In this document: piece by piece, positions 47,401 to 56,851 of the stretch
Position numbering within the stretch: position 1 is the stretch's first letter
Layout: every line of letters begins with the position of its first letter
Assembly (NCBI RefSeq): GCF_001685015.1
Contig: NZ_MAYT01000028.1
Coordinates: forward strand, 124,001-188,000
Reading direction: 5' to 3'
DNA: 64,000 bases
Source of the DNA: Pseudobacillus wudalianchiensis
GTDB taxonomy: Bacteria; Bacillota; Bacilli; Bacillales; Domibacillaceae
Notes under the pieces: generated by a model
Database searches by the model: none
What the model saw: the letters and a program-made list of their open reading frames with translations, nothing else
Told to the model about the DNA's origin: nothing
Translations under genes and position numbers: made by a program

Positions 47401-48088
47401 CTTGCTTCTTCTCCCTGTCGTTCATTTTGGAAATGGCCTGCTTGCGCGATTGTTTTATCTCACTCAGTTTATTCTCAAATACTTGTTTAAAAGGATCCTT
47501 CTTCTCGCTTTTTTGTGTTTCTTGGCCTTTCCATTTGCTGATTAGTTTCGTCATAACATCCTGCGGTTGCAGCATTTGATCCATTTGATTGCTATAGTGA
47601 TCAACAAAGCGGGATCGTTCCTCCTCATCGTCAATCTCTTGAAGCAGTTGAATATTCTCCCCCACTCCGAGAATTAGAACCCTCTCTCCTACTTTTACCA
47701 ATTGAATCGAGCGGTTCCCTCCAAGTGGTGTACCTCCTAAATGCTGAATTAATTTTGTTTGCTGGTAAGAACGGCTTTTTTGATTAACGAAGCGCAGTAT
47801 AAAATAAATAAGGGCGAGAACAAAAATGAGCGCTCCTATCATTTTTAAAAAGTCCCAAATCGTCACGCCAACCGCTGTCCCTGTTTCTATTTGTTGATTT
47901 TGTTTGCCCTGCTTTTCCGTCTTCGGCAGTTCTGTTTCCTGTCCACACTTTTTAGGACTTTCTAAACAGTCTTTCACATTATTGTCAAATGGCTCTGCTT
48001 GCGCAACAGAAACATTGCCTGCAAACAGAGCCATACTGAAGAGGATCAAAGCGAAAGGCTTAAAAAGTTGTTTGATCAAATAACGCAC
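47393..48088 (-). CDS. fliO: Flagellar biosynthesis protein FliO (FliZ)
   Basis: 231 aa. A likely signal peptide ends at AQA-EP (about residue 32), an extracytoplasmic segment with two Cys follows, then one membrane helix (about 75-95) and a basic cytoplasmic tail. The motif LGVGENIQLLQEI fits FliO/FliZ. It helps FliP assemble. The assignment is supported by position between cheY and fliP. Confidence 0.88.
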   Translation of the reverse strand: MRYLIKQLFKPFALILFSMALFAGNVSVAQAEPFDNNVKDCLESPKKCGQETELPKTEKQGKQNQQIETGTAVGVTIWDFLKMIGALIFVLALIYFILRFVNQKSRSYQQTKLIQHLGGTPLGGNRSIQLVKVGERVLILGVGENIQLLQEIDDEEERSRFVDHYSNQMDQMLQPQDVMTKLISKWKGQETQKSEKKDPFKQVFENKLSEIKQSRKQAISKMNDREKKQDE

Positions 48089-48100
48089 CTTCTTAAGCTT

Positions 48101-48463
48101 TTATGCTAAAGTTTTGGAAATTGCTTCAATAACACGATCCGGCTGGAAAGGCTTTACGATAAAGTCTTTTGCCCCCGCCTGAATCGCATCAATAACCATT
48201 GACTGCTGACCCATGGCTGAACACATAATGATTCTAGCATTTGGATCATCTGCCTTAATTTCTTTTAAAGCGGAGATGCCGTCTTTTTCAGGCATTGTAA
48301 TATCCATTGTAACTAAATCTGGTTTTAATTCTTTGTATTTCTCAACAGCTTGCGCCCCATCAGAGGCTTCTCCCACTACTTCAAATCCGTTTTTTGTGAG
48401 AATGTCTTTAATCATCATGCGCATGAATGCAGCATCATCCACAACTAGAATACGATTTCCCAT
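48101..48463 (-). CDS. cheY: Chemotaxis response regulator CheY
   Basis: 120 aa single receiver domain. Phospho-acceptor Asp54 in LVTMDITMPEKDG, acidic pair at 9-10, Thr/Ser (CSAMGQ) and Lys (VKPFQP) are all present. CheY-P binds the switch proteins FliM/FliY. It follows fliY. Confidence 0.97.
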   Translation of the reverse strand: MGNRILVVDDAAFMRMMIKDILTKNGFEVVGEASDGAQAVEKYKELKPDLVTMDITMPEKDGISALKEIKADDPNARIIMCSAMGQQSMVIDAIQAGAKDFIVKPFQPDRVIEAISKTLA

Positions 48464-48486
48464 CGTTACTAACCCCCAGAATAAAA

Positions 48487-49686
48487 TTAATTTAAGTTTC
48501 TTAGACGGTCGCTCTGACTTAAAATATCTGTAATGCGAACGCCGAAATTCTCTTCAATGACAACGACCTCTCCCTTAGCTACTAATCGGCTGTTGACAAG
48601 GATATCAACCGGTTCACCAGCTAGTTTATCCAGCTCGATAATAGAACCTGCTGTTAAGTCAAGAATATCTTTTACCGATCGATTCGTTCTTCCCAACTCT
48701 ACCGTTACTTGCAAGGGTATATCCAACAGCATGCTTAAATTGCGTGTTTCATGCTCCTGTAGTGGCGGTGGTTCAAACGAAGCAAAAGAAGCAGGCTGGA
48801 CATTGACAGGCGGCTGCTGAACAGAGGCATTCGCTGCTTGTCCATTTGCCTGTGCAGGCTGCTGGCTATTATGCTGAGTCGGAGCAGGTGAAGCTGGAGC
48901 TGTTGATTGCTGATTCACCGTTTGAGCCGGCTCCGGCTGAGCTTGAGGCTCCTTCGCTATTTCTGGTGCAGGCGCTTCTTCAACCGAAGGGTTCATTAAT
49001 TCATGAACAAGCCCTTTAGCAAACTCTAATGGAACAAGCTGCATAATGTTGGAATCAATGAGATCGCCAATCGTTAAACGGAAAGAAATTTTCACAAGCA
49101 GTTCTTGTTCTTTTAGCGCATCTTCGCCCTTCCCTACATTCAAATCCATTATGCCGATCGAAGGCGGAGAAATATCAACACGCTTATTAAAAATCGTTGA
49201 CATAGAGGTTGCAGCCGAACCCATCATCTGGTTCATTGCCTCTTGTACGGCGCTTAATTGGATCTCTCCTAGGTTTTCGCCAGGGTTGGTCCCATCGCCT
49301 CCGAGCATTAAGTCCGCAATGATGGCTGCATCTGATTGTTTAATAACGAGCAAATTAGTCGCCCCTGTAAACCCTTCTGTATACTCTACTTCAATTGCTA
49401 CATATGGATGAGGAAATTCATCCTTTAGATTTTGACGATCGATCACACTGACTGTTGGCGTTGTAATTTCCACTTTCTGATTTAATAAACTAGAAAGTGC
49501 CGTAGCAGAGCTCCCAAATGAAATGTTACCGATTTCGCCGAGGGTATCCTGCTCAAAAGAGTCTACATACGTTTCTGTAGCCGATGCAGCGGCTGCCTCC
49601 ATTGTATGATCGCTTTCTTCGTTTGTATCAGCTGTACCTCTTAACAAGGCATCTATTTCTTCTTGAGAAAGCATGCCGTCACCCAT
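48487..49686 (-). CDS. fliY: Flagellar switch protein FliY
   Basis: 399 aa. The N-terminal CheY-binding peptide (LSQEEIDALLRG) is followed by a CheC-like phosphatase domain with EIGNISFGSSATALS and QEAMNQMMGSAATSM, a Pro/Gln/Ala-rich linker (about 235-305) and a C-terminal SpoA/FliN domain (VELGRTNRSVKDILDL). The ATG at 49686 overlaps the fliM stop and is 9 nt from GGGGGGAG. The linker is long and low in complexity. Confidence 0.95.
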   Translation of the reverse strand: MGDGMLSQEEIDALLRGTADTNEESDHTMEAAAASATETYVDSFEQDTLGEIGNISFGSSATALSSLLNQKVEITTPTVSVIDRQNLKDEFPHPYVAIEVEYTEGFTGATNLLVIKQSDAAIIADLMLGGDGTNPGENLGEIQLSAVQEAMNQMMGSAATSMSTIFNKRVDISPPSIGIMDLNVGKGEDALKEQELLVKISFRLTIGDLIDSNIMQLVPLEFAKGLVHELMNPSVEEAPAPEIAKEPQAQPEPAQTVNQQSTAPASPAPTQHNSQQPAQANGQAANASVQQPPVNVQPASFASFEPPPLQEHETRNLSMLLDIPLQVTVELGRTNRSVKDILDLTAGSIIELDKLAGEPVDILVNSRLVAKGEVVVIEENFGVRITDILSQSDRLRNLN

Positions 49687-50680
49687 TGTCCTCATCTCCC
49701 CCCTTGAACTCATCAAGAATTTGAATGGCCATTTTTTTATTCATTTTTCCAGGTTGTGCAGTGAATTTTGGAATATCGCTAACCTTTACGATGAGCGGCT
49801 CATTGATACTTTTTTCCATCTCAATAACATCACCGACAGCAAGCGCCAAAAAGTCCTCTACCATAATAGTAGTACCGCCAAGTTCAGCTATAATAGGAAC
49901 TTCTGCTTTTTGAATTCGTCGTTGTAAATTTTCATACTCCCCTGGCTGCCTTTCTTTTTTGTCCGGATTTTGCATCCAGTAATGGACAGAAAGTTTGGGG
50001 ATTACTGGCTCTAAAACGACGTGAGGTATACAAATATTAATCATGCCTGTCGTTTCGCCAATTGTTGTATCTAATGATATCACAACTACCGTTTCATTCG
50101 GAGATACCATCTGCAAAAATTGTGGATTTACTTCAAAATTTGTCATAAGTGGATCAATATCCATAAGATTTGACCAGGCCTCACGATAATTCTCGAACGC
50201 CCGTTCAAATATATTCGACATAATCTTTGTTTCTATTTCCGTTAATCCCTCAACATTGTGGACACTTGCTCCGCGGCCGCCAAGTAATCGATCTAAAACA
50301 GCGTAGGCAATATTGGGGTTCACTTCCATCAGAACGTGACCATCAAGCGGCGGCACTTCAAAGACATTTAGCACCGTCATATTGGGAATAGAGCGGATGA
50401 ATTCTTCATAAGGGACTTGATCCGTTGATGCGACTGAAATCTGTACGAACGTCCGCAGCTGAGCAGAGAAAAAAGTCGTTAAGATTCGAGCAAAATTATC
50501 ATGCATCCGCGTTAAGCTGCGAATTTGGTCTTTTGAAAAGCGGAGGGCTCTCTTAAAATCGTAAACTTTGACCCTTTTCTCCTGCTCTTCCTTCTTCAGT
50601 TCATCCGCATTCATTTCTCCTGTAGAAAGAGCGGACAGCAAGGCATCTATTTCATTTTGCGATAAAACCTCTCCCGGCAT
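49679..50680 (-). CDS. fliM: Flagellar switch protein FliM
   Basis: 333 aa. The N-terminal LSQNEIDALLSALS peptide binds CheY-P, the middle domain contains the GGRGASVHN-type motif, and the C-terminal SpoA domain packs in the C-ring. The stop overlaps the fliY start. It follows fliL in the operon. Confidence 0.96.
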   Translation of the reverse strand: MPGEVLSQNEIDALLSALSTGEMNADELKKEEQEKRVKVYDFKRALRFSKDQIRSLTRMHDNFARILTTFFSAQLRTFVQISVASTDQVPYEEFIRSIPNMTVLNVFEVPPLDGHVLMEVNPNIAYAVLDRLLGGRGASVHNVEGLTEIETKIMSNIFERAFENYREAWSNLMDIDPLMTNFEVNPQFLQMVSPNETVVVISLDTTIGETTGMINICIPHVVLEPVIPKLSVHYWMQNPDKKERQPGEYENLQRRIQKAEVPIIAELGGTTIMVEDFLALAVGDVIEMEKSINEPLIVKVSDIPKFTAQPGKMNKKMAIQILDEFKGGDEDNG

Positions 50681-50712
50681 GCTGTCACCTCCATCAAATA
50701 AATTGTCATGTA

Positions 50713-51165
50713 TTACTGGATAATATAAGAGGTGATATAAACGTCAAGCACTTCTCCATCCTGCATAATTTCATTTAACTGATCTTTTAGCCGATTTGTC
50801 AATTGTTCTTTTCCTTTTTTCCCTTTTAAATCCTGCGATTTCATTTCAGAAAGCTCTTCAATAATAATATTCTTTGCTTGGAAATCACGCTTTGTTAGTT
50901 CCTCTTGCGTTTTTTTACTGTCTGTCTGAATTTTAAATGAGATGCGGATATAGTCATCCGACGCAAGATTCGTCGTCATTTCCGGAATATCTACTGAGGA
51001 CTCAATGACCTCATCAATGTCAGGCTCTTTTGCACTGCCCTCTTTAGAAGACTTTAAGATAATGATGATTGCTACGGTGCCGATCAATAAAATGACTGTC
51101 AACATGACGATCATCACGGTGAGCAGCTTGTTATTCCCTTTTCCGGCTTTCGCTTCAGTCTCCAT
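50713..51165 (-). CDS. fliL: Flagellar basal body-associated protein FliL
   Basis: 150 aa. A single membrane segment near residues 14-36 is followed by an extracytoplasmic stomatin-like domain; FliL rings support stator function. Its ATG lies inside the last codons of swrD (11-nt overlap). Confidence 0.93.
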   Translation of the reverse strand: METEAKAGKGNNKLLTVMIVMLTVILLIGTVAIIIILKSSKEGSAKEPDIDEVIESSVDIPEMTTNLASDDYIRISFKIQTDSKKTQEELTKRDFQAKNIIIEELSEMKSQDLKGKKGKEQLTNRLKDQLNEIMQDGEVLDVYITSYIIQ

Positions 51166-51376
51166 TCTTCATCTCTCCCTGTTCCATTTTCCCTAATACG
51201 TGCACCCGGCGATAAAACTCTTCCAACCGCTTTCTTACCTCTTCCTCCGACTCGCGCACAATATATTTCTTTCCATTCGAAAGTGTAATGGTTGTATCAG
51301 GGAAACTCTCAATCGTTTCAATATAAAGAGCATTCAGCGAAAACGATTTGCCATTTAATCTCGTTACACTAATCAA
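51155..51376 (-). CDS. swrD: SwrD (FlbD family)
   Basis: 73 aa, formerly YlzI. The segment [20 protein letters not shown] is the FlbD-family signature. In B. subtilis SwrD raises flagellar power for swarming. It lies between flgE and fliL, as expected. Confidence 0.9.
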   Translation of the reverse strand: MISVTRLNGKSFSLNALYIETIESFPDTTITLSNGKKYIVRESEEEVRKRLEEFYRRVHVLGKMEQGEMKNGD

Positions 51377-51439
51377 TAGATTTTCAGGGTTGAAGCGGCA
51401 GCTCCAACCCTGACACCTCCCTCATTTACAAATCAGTCA

Positions 51440-52225
51440 TTACCGCTTCAGATTCACAAGCTCCTGAAGAATTTCATCCGACGTCGTAATAATACGCGTA
51501 TTCGCCTGGAAGCCACGCTGTGCCACGATCATTTCTGTAAACTCTTCAGAAAGGTCAACGTTTGACATTTCTAGTGTGCCGGAAACGATTTTACCAGCTC
51601 CCGTTTCTCCTCCCGGGGCACCTAACTCCGGCTCTCCAGAGTTACTAGACTCCCTGTACATATTTCCACCTGCTTTTTCCAAGCCATCAGGATTAGGAAA
51701 TTTGGCCAACTGAATAGGCCCTCCATCTACAGTAGCTCCTACTGCTGTAATACTTCCATCTGCACCAATACTAAAGCTTTGAGCTTCCGGAGGTATAGTA
51801 ATATTTCCACCGCCCTCGCCTTGTAAATAATAGCCATCGCTATTCACGACATTGCCCTCTGCATCTAAATAGAAGTTTCCAGATCTCGTATACAATGTGT
51901 CAGTACCATTAGACAATACGAAGAATCCATCTCCTGAAATACTTAAATCTAGTGGTCTTGCCGTAGTTTGCAAACTTCCTTGTGTATGAATTGTATCGAT
52001 AGAACTAATTTGGCCACCCAATCCTACTTGTTTTGGATTCGTGCCGCCTAATCCGTTATTCGCTCCCGAAGCTCCAGAGATCTGCTGACTCACCATATCT
52101 TTGAAGGTAACGCGCCCTTTTTTAAATCCAAATGTATTCACGTTGGCAATGTTGTTGCCAATAACATCTAATTTATTTTGAAAGCCTTTCATTCCGCTGA
52201 TTCCTGAGTACATTGAACGTAGCAT
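51440..52225 (-). CDS. flgE: Flagellar hook protein FlgE
   Basis: 261 aa, close to the short B. subtilis hook protein. The N-terminal MLRSMYSGISGMK and NNIANVNTFGFKK motif and the C-terminal FTEMIVAQRGFQANTRIIT are conserved axial-protein ends; the middle is shorter than in E. coli FlgE. Older annotation calls it FlgG. RBS AAAGGGG. Confidence 0.94.
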   Translation of the reverse strand: MLRSMYSGISGMKGFQNKLDVIGNNIANVNTFGFKKGRVTFKDMVSQQISGASGANNGLGGTNPKQVGLGGQISSIDTIHTQGSLQTTARPLDLSISGDGFFVLSNGTDTLYTRSGNFYLDAEGNVVNSDGYYLQGEGGGNITIPPEAQSFSIGADGSITAVGATVDGGPIQLAKFPNPDGLEKAGGNMYRESSNSGEPELGAPGGETGAGKIVSGTLEMSNVDLSEEFTEMIVAQRGFQANTRIITTSDEILQELVNLKR

Positions 52226-52387
52226 TGATTATTTTTCCCCTTTCGAATGGGCTTCTTTCACAAACCCAATTCGTTATTTTCAATGGACTGACCATCCTCT
52301 TGCTTCTTCATTATTATCGGCTCATCGGCCGGTTTGATTAGGTCTTTTTTGTGAAATTTGTCGTTTTTATTAAAAAAATGGCAGCGA

Positions 52388-53026
52388 TTATTTTTCAATT
52401 TTCGTTAGTGAAGAAGGGCTGGCTTTTTCTCCATTGTCTAATTGCAGCCAGATGGCGCCGTCCTTCATTGAAACGGATTGAACGATTGCTGTTTGGTCGG
52501 CTCCGTCTTTATTCCAAGTGACTTTATGCCCAATTAAATGACTGGCATCGACAAGTGAATGGCTGCTGCCAGTTCCGCTGCCGCCCTTCACTTCTGAAAT
52601 ATTAGCGGGTTCTAATATCGTTCCGTCTGTCATTAAAAATTGAACGCCATTTCCTTTAAACTGCACGGAAGCGATCGTTCCTGTTCCTGTTTGCACTTCT
52701 GGTTCAGCGTTCGGATCGCTGTTTTCCACAATTTTATGCCAGGTCACTTCTTTGCCAACGAACGAGTTATAGCTGATCATCTGGGAAGCCTGCTGCATTT
52801 GCAAAAACTTATCGAAAGAGGTAGCCATGTTCGTCATTTGTTCTAAGGAAGAAAAGGTGGCCATCTGGGCGATAAAATCTTTATCCTCCATCGGGCTGAG
52901 CGGATCCTGATTTTGCAGCTGTGTCATTAAAATCTTTAAGAACTCATCTTTCCCAAGTGCACTATTTCCTGTTTTCGGCTGCTGCTTGTTGTTTGCTAAG
53001 TATAAGCTAGGATCAATTTTTGCCAT
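52388..53026 (-). CDS. flgD: Flagellar hook scaffolding protein FlgD
   Basis: 212 aa. The N-terminal segment LGKDEFLKILMTQLQNQDPL is the FlgD signature; the C-terminal part forms the cap domain. It is exported and caps the growing hook. The 162-nt gap to flgE (52226-52387) holds no convincing gene. Only a 17-codon ORF without a good RBS is visible. Confidence 0.94.
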   Translation of the reverse strand: MAKIDPSLYLANNKQQPKTGNSALGKDEFLKILMTQLQNQDPLSPMEDKDFIAQMATFSSLEQMTNMATSFDKFLQMQQASQMISYNSFVGKEVTWHKIVENSDPNAEPEVQTGTGTIASVQFKGNGVQFLMTDGTILEPANISEVKGGSGTGSSHSLVDASHLIGHKVTWNKDGADQTAIVQSVSMKDGAIWLQLDNGEKASPSSLTKIEK

Positions 53027-53032
53027 AGGTTG

Positions 53033-54403
53033 TTAAACCTCCATGTTTAATAATAGGTCTTGAAAGTTTTCCGTTGGCTCGTCATCAGTCTCCTGAGATT
53101 TTGCTTCCTGTTGTGGCTGACGAGATTGATCTTGCTGTTGCTGCTGACGATCAAACTTCTGCGGTTCTGCCTGACTGAATGTTAATTCGATTTTATCGAC
53201 CGTAACATTTTGCTGGCTAAAGGCATGCTTTAGGCTGCTTACATGCTGCTCAAACAGCTCTTTTACCGCGGGAGTGGAAGATAAGATTTTCGCTGTCATG
53301 ACGCCATTTTGCTGCAATAGCTCAATGCGCAAGCTTCCGAGCTGCTCTGGATACAATCTTAACAGCAGCTTTGTTCCATTTGGCATTTTCACTAAATTAG
53401 AGTTCCCAAGAATTTGCGAAAACTTTTCCATAAATTGCTCCATGTTCATCGGCCGTGGATTTGTTTGAACACTCATTGAAAAAGTTTCCGTACGGCCCAG
53501 CGGGTGGAAAAATGGTTGAATGTGCGTCGTTCCTTCTTTCCCAGGCAATAAAGCTGTAGTTTTCTGTGTTAATTGCCCGTCTGTTAGCTCACTCATGCCT
53601 TCTTGTTGAGGAGTACTAGACTGATGAGCAGAGGCTAACTTTGTATTGCTTGCTGATGGCTGCAAAAAGCTTTGGAAAGCCTTTTGTAAAATAGCTGTTC
53701 GGTTATCTGACTGCGGCTGTGCCAATAGTTTATCTAACTTGCCAGCCACTTCTTTCATCATTGTTTTCAATACCGCTTGTGAGGCAAGGTCTTTTGTTTG
53801 ACCATCTGCTTTTTCACCTAGCAGCTGCCACAGCTTCCCTGCCTGTAAAACAGTTTGCACAGCCTTTTCTTCAAGCTTTGGCCATTCTTTCGAAGGGACA
53901 GCTGCCAATAGTTGAATGGCCTGCAATAAGGCATTCATTCCTTCTTCTCCGACTAATTCAATCGGCAGATCTTCTTTCTGAGCCTCGCTTTGATCTGCCT
54001 TTACAGACTCCACCGGAAGAGCTTCCGATTTTTCCGTACCAGCCAAAGCTGTAAGCTGGTCCGTTAAATCTTGGATGCTTTTTTGCAGCTGTTCTGTACT
54101 CATTCCTAAAAAGGCAGCGAGTTCTTCAAAAGAAGGCTGCTTTCCATCAGCGACCCATTCTTTAGCGATTAATTTAATCGCTTCTGGTATATTTAATAAA
54201 CCTTCTAAACCGGTTGCTTCGACAATTTGCTTTTCTTCCATAAGCCTGGTCTGTGTCGGGTTAACAGCGGCTTCTTGAACCGGAGCGCTGCTTTGCTGTC
54301 CAGTAAGGATTGTTTTAAAATCCCCTGTCGAGGCAGCCTGCTCATTTACTGGTGCTTGCTTTTTATTCGTTTGGGCTGAGAGCGCATTTACTAATTGCAT
54401 CAC
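53033..54403 (-). CDS. fliK: Flagellar hook-length control protein FliK
   Basis: About 456 aa, Gln/Ala/Ser-rich and fast evolving, with a conserved C-terminal domain (LLLRLYPEQLGSLRIELLQQ, about 345-365) that contacts FlhB. It sets hook length. Start GTG at 54403 or ATG at 54400. The protein ends in a Q-rich, acidic tail. Confidence 0.9.
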   Translation of the reverse strand: MMQLVNALSAQTNKKQAPVNEQAASTGDFKTILTGQQSSAPVQEAAVNPTQTRLMEEKQIVEATGLEGLLNIPEAIKLIAKEWVADGKQPSFEELAAFLGMSTEQLQKSIQDLTDQLTALAGTEKSEALPVESVKADQSEAQKEDLPIELVGEEGMNALLQAIQLLAAVPSKEWPKLEEKAVQTVLQAGKLWQLLGEKADGQTKDLASQAVLKTMMKEVAGKLDKLLAQPQSDNRTAILQKAFQSFLQPSASNTKLASAHQSSTPQQEGMSELTDGQLTQKTTALLPGKEGTTHIQPFFHPLGRTETFSMSVQTNPRPMNMEQFMEKFSQILGNSNLVKMPNGTKLLLRLYPEQLGSLRIELLQQNGVMTAKILSSTPAVKELFEQHVSSLKHAFSQQNVTVDKIELTFSQAEPQKFDRQQQQQDQSRQPQQEAKSQETDDEPTENFQDLLLNMEV

Positions 54404-54440
54404 GATCTTGCCATCCCCCTGCTCTTATCATCATCGGCCA

Positions 54441-55082
54441 CTAGGAAGCGCCTGAAAGTATTTTCGTGTATTTAGCAGCTTTGTCTGGAGGAAGCTTCTC
54501 TAAAACAGCCGCCTGCTTTTCTGTACTCATTTCGGTTAAAATTTTTACTGCTTCATTATCAGACAAATTGACTAAAATGCTGGCAATATTCTTCGGTGCC
54601 ATTGCTTCATATGTGTCGCTCAACTTCTTATTTTCACTGTTCTGCTGCTCCTTAGCTGCATCAGCAGTATTGTCTTGCTGCCGTAATTTCTCTATTTCGA
54701 TTTCTAAGCGGTCTTTCTCTGTTAACAGGTCTTCCATTTTTTTATCGGACGTCTTTAGCTTTTTTTCAAGCTGTTCTATCTTTGCTTCTTTATTTTTTAC
54801 TTCCGCCTGCAGCGAAACAATCTTTTCCTTGTCTGTTTGGCCGCCCTGATTGTTTCCTCCATCGTCTATGAGCTTGGAAACGAAGGGGACATGTGCTCCT
54901 ACTTCTTTTGCTTTCTCAAATATATTTACACCCGCTACAGTCATTACGATCAAGGCCACCGTAATGGCAAACAGCAATGGAATTACAAGAACAAAAAGAA
55001 TCCATTGAAATACGCCGTATCCTTTCTCTTCTTCTATTTCCACGAATTCTTCTTTTTTCTTTTTCTTTGCCAAGACCCTCAC
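54441..55082 (-). CDS. ylxF: MotE-like flagellar protein YlxF
   Basis: 213 aa. A membrane segment (about residues 28-50), a coiled coil (about 85-130) and a C-terminal MgtE_N-like domain (AMAPKNIASILVNLSDNEAV, KAAKYTKILSG) are visible; this matches YlxF/MotE, a stator-related chaperone in other bacteria. The start is GTG at 55082, directly after the fliJ stop, or TTG at 55073, which has the better RBS (AGGTGAGG). Confidence 0.85.
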   Translation of the reverse strand: MRVLAKKKKKEEFVEIEEEKGYGVFQWILFVLVIPLLFAITVALIVMTVAGVNIFEKAKEVGAHVPFVSKLIDDGGNNQGGQTDKEKIVSLQAEVKNKEAKIEQLEKKLKTSDKKMEDLLTEKDRLEIEIEKLRQQDNTADAAKEQQNSENKKLSDTYEAMAPKNIASILVNLSDNEAVKILTEMSTEKQAAVLEKLPPDKAAKYTKILSGAS

Positions 55083-55526
55083 CTATTTTCCACGGTTCAT
55101 AAATTGAATGGCTGAAATTTCATCCATTTGTTTACTTTCCTCTTCCAACAAGCTTTCTTTGAACTTCTCAAAGTCTTTTTCTTTTATTTTTTCGTATTTT
55201 TTTACTTCTATATTTTTCTCTTGCAGCTGCTGCTCATGCCATTGCATTTTACTGCGGGCATTTATGACTACTTGCTGCTGATAGCGAATCGTTTGCTCTA
55301 GATTAGAAACAAAAAGCTGGTAGTGCTGAATTTCATGGATAGAAAAGCCGCTAACCATTTTTGTTTCCTGAAAATCAATTAAACTTTCTTTTTTCTTTAA
55401 TAAAGAATATAACTTCTCAGCTGCTTCTTCGAATTGCTTTAGCGATTCGTTATAAAGGGTTTGTGTTTCTTCCTTTTCACGTTCTTTCAGCTGTAATATT
55501 TTTTGGAATTTATAATGATACACCAT
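55083..55526 (-). CDS. fliJ: Flagellar export chaperone FliJ
   Basis: 147 aa, almost entirely coiled coil rich in Lys, Glu and Gln. FliJ binds FliI and FlhA in the export apparatus. Sequence identity within the family is low; the N-terminus YHYKFQKILQLKEREKEE and its position after fliI support the call. Confidence 0.9.
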   Translation of the reverse strand: MVYHYKFQKILQLKEREKEETQTLYNESLKQFEEAAEKLYSLLKKKESLIDFQETKMVSGFSIHEIQHYQLFVSNLEQTIRYQQQVVINARSKMQWHEQQLQEKNIEVKKYEKIKEKDFEKFKESLLEEESKQMDEISAIQFMNRGK

Positions 55527-55528
55527 AG

Positions 55529-56851
55529 TTAATATTCTCCCCTTTCAGCTAACTGAATAAGAGATGCTACGCTTTCTTCTAGGGAAACTTTTTCATCTGT
55601 CCGTTGTTTTAAGTAAGAAATAATCTTTGGATAATATTCAATGGCGCGGTCTATTTCAGCCGATGAACCTTTTTTGTAAGCACCTATATTGATCAGATCT
55701 TCAGAATTTAAATACGTGCTCATCATGTCTCTAATTTGAATAGCGGCTTGCTTGTGTTCTTCTGTTGCTAAATGACTCATTAGCCGGCTTACACTTTTTA
55801 ACACGTTAATCGCCGGATACTGTCCCTTATTAGCAAGCGCCCGGTCAAGGACAATATGTCCATCTAATATCCCTCTGACTGCGTCAGCAATGGGTTCATT
55901 CATGTCATCTCCATCGACAAGCACTGTATAAAAAGCTGTAATCGTACCTAACTCGTTTGTACCAGTCCGTTCTAGCAGCTTCGGCATGATGGCAAATACG
56001 GAAGGTGTGTAGCCTTTCGTTGCCGGTGGTTCTCCGACCGCCAGCCCAACTTCTCGCTGCGCCATCGCCACCCTTGTAACAGAATCCATCATCAACATGA
56101 CATTTAGGCCTTTATCTCTGAAATATTCAGCAATAGCCGTCGCTGTAAAAGCTCCTTTGATTCTCATTAAAGCCGGCTGATCGGATGTAGCCGCGACAAC
56201 GATTGAGCGAGAACGTCCTTCCGGTCCAAGATCGCGTTCGATAAACTCCCTGACTTCTCTTCCGCGTTCTCCAATTAAAGCAATTACATTTAAATCTGCT
56301 TTTGTATTGCGGGCAATCATGCCAAGAAGGGTGCTTTTGCCAACACCGCTTCCCGCAAAAATGCCAATCCGCTGTCCCTTTCCAACCGTTAACATACTAT
56401 CAATCGCCCGTACACCTACTTCTAGCCGGTCATGAATGGGCGGCCGGGTAAGGGGATTAGGCGGACTTTGCTCTGTTCCAACAGAAGTAAGTGTTTTCGG
56501 AAGAGAAGTTCCATCCATTGGATTTCCCATTGAATCGACTACTTTTCCAATCAGTGAAGGGCCAACTTTAATAGCTAAAGGATGCCCTAAAGATTCCACA
56601 AGGCTTCCCGGTGAAATATCGCTTATATCGCTGTAGGGCATTAAAATGACCATTTCATCTTTAAAGCCGATCACTTCTGCATGGATGACCTGATCTTTGG
56701 CTGCTCCGTTTGGATAGATAAGACAAACATCGCCAATGGACGATTTTGGGCCTTGTGATTCAATCATTAAACCAACTACCCGCTTTATACGGCCATACCG
56801 CTTATACGTATCAAGACTGCTAATTTTTTGAGCTAACTTGGATAGCTTCAA
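55529..56851 (-). CDS. fliI: Flagellar export ATPase FliI
   Basis: 440 aa F1-beta-like ATPase. Walker A GIFAGSGVGKSTLLG (about 162-176), Walker B LMMDSVTRVAMAQREVG, and the C-terminal helix region are intact. It energises export with FliH and FliJ. Its start overlaps the end of fliH by 4 bases. Confidence 0.96.
   Translation of the reverse strand: MKLSKLAQKISSLDTYKRYGRIKRVVGLMIESQGPKSSIGDVCLIYPNGAAKDQVIHAEVIGFKDEMVILMPYSDISDISPGSLVESLGHPLAIKVGPSLIGKVVDSMGNPMDGTSLPKTLTSVGTEQSPPNPLTRPPIHDRLEVGVRAIDSMLTVGKGQRIGIFAGSGVGKSTLLGMIARNTKADLNVIALIGERGREVREFIERDLGPEGRSRSIVVAATSDQPALMRIKGAFTATAIAEYFRDKGLNVMLMMDSVTRVAMAQREVGLAVGEPPATKGYTPSVFAIMPKLLERTGTNELGTITAFYTVLVDGDDMNEPIADAVRGILDGHIVLDRALANKGQYPAINVLKSVSRLMSHLATEEHKQAAIQIRDMMSTYLNSEDLINIGAYKKGSSAEIDRAIEYYPKIISYLKQRTDEKVSLEESVASLIQLAERGEY

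Noticed and set aside
52226-52387. Missing or decayed gene between flgD and flgE
   Set aside because: Some Bacillaceae carry a small flagellar gene here, but B. subtilis does not. The 162-nt gap has only a 17-codon ORF, so I see no evidence of decay.
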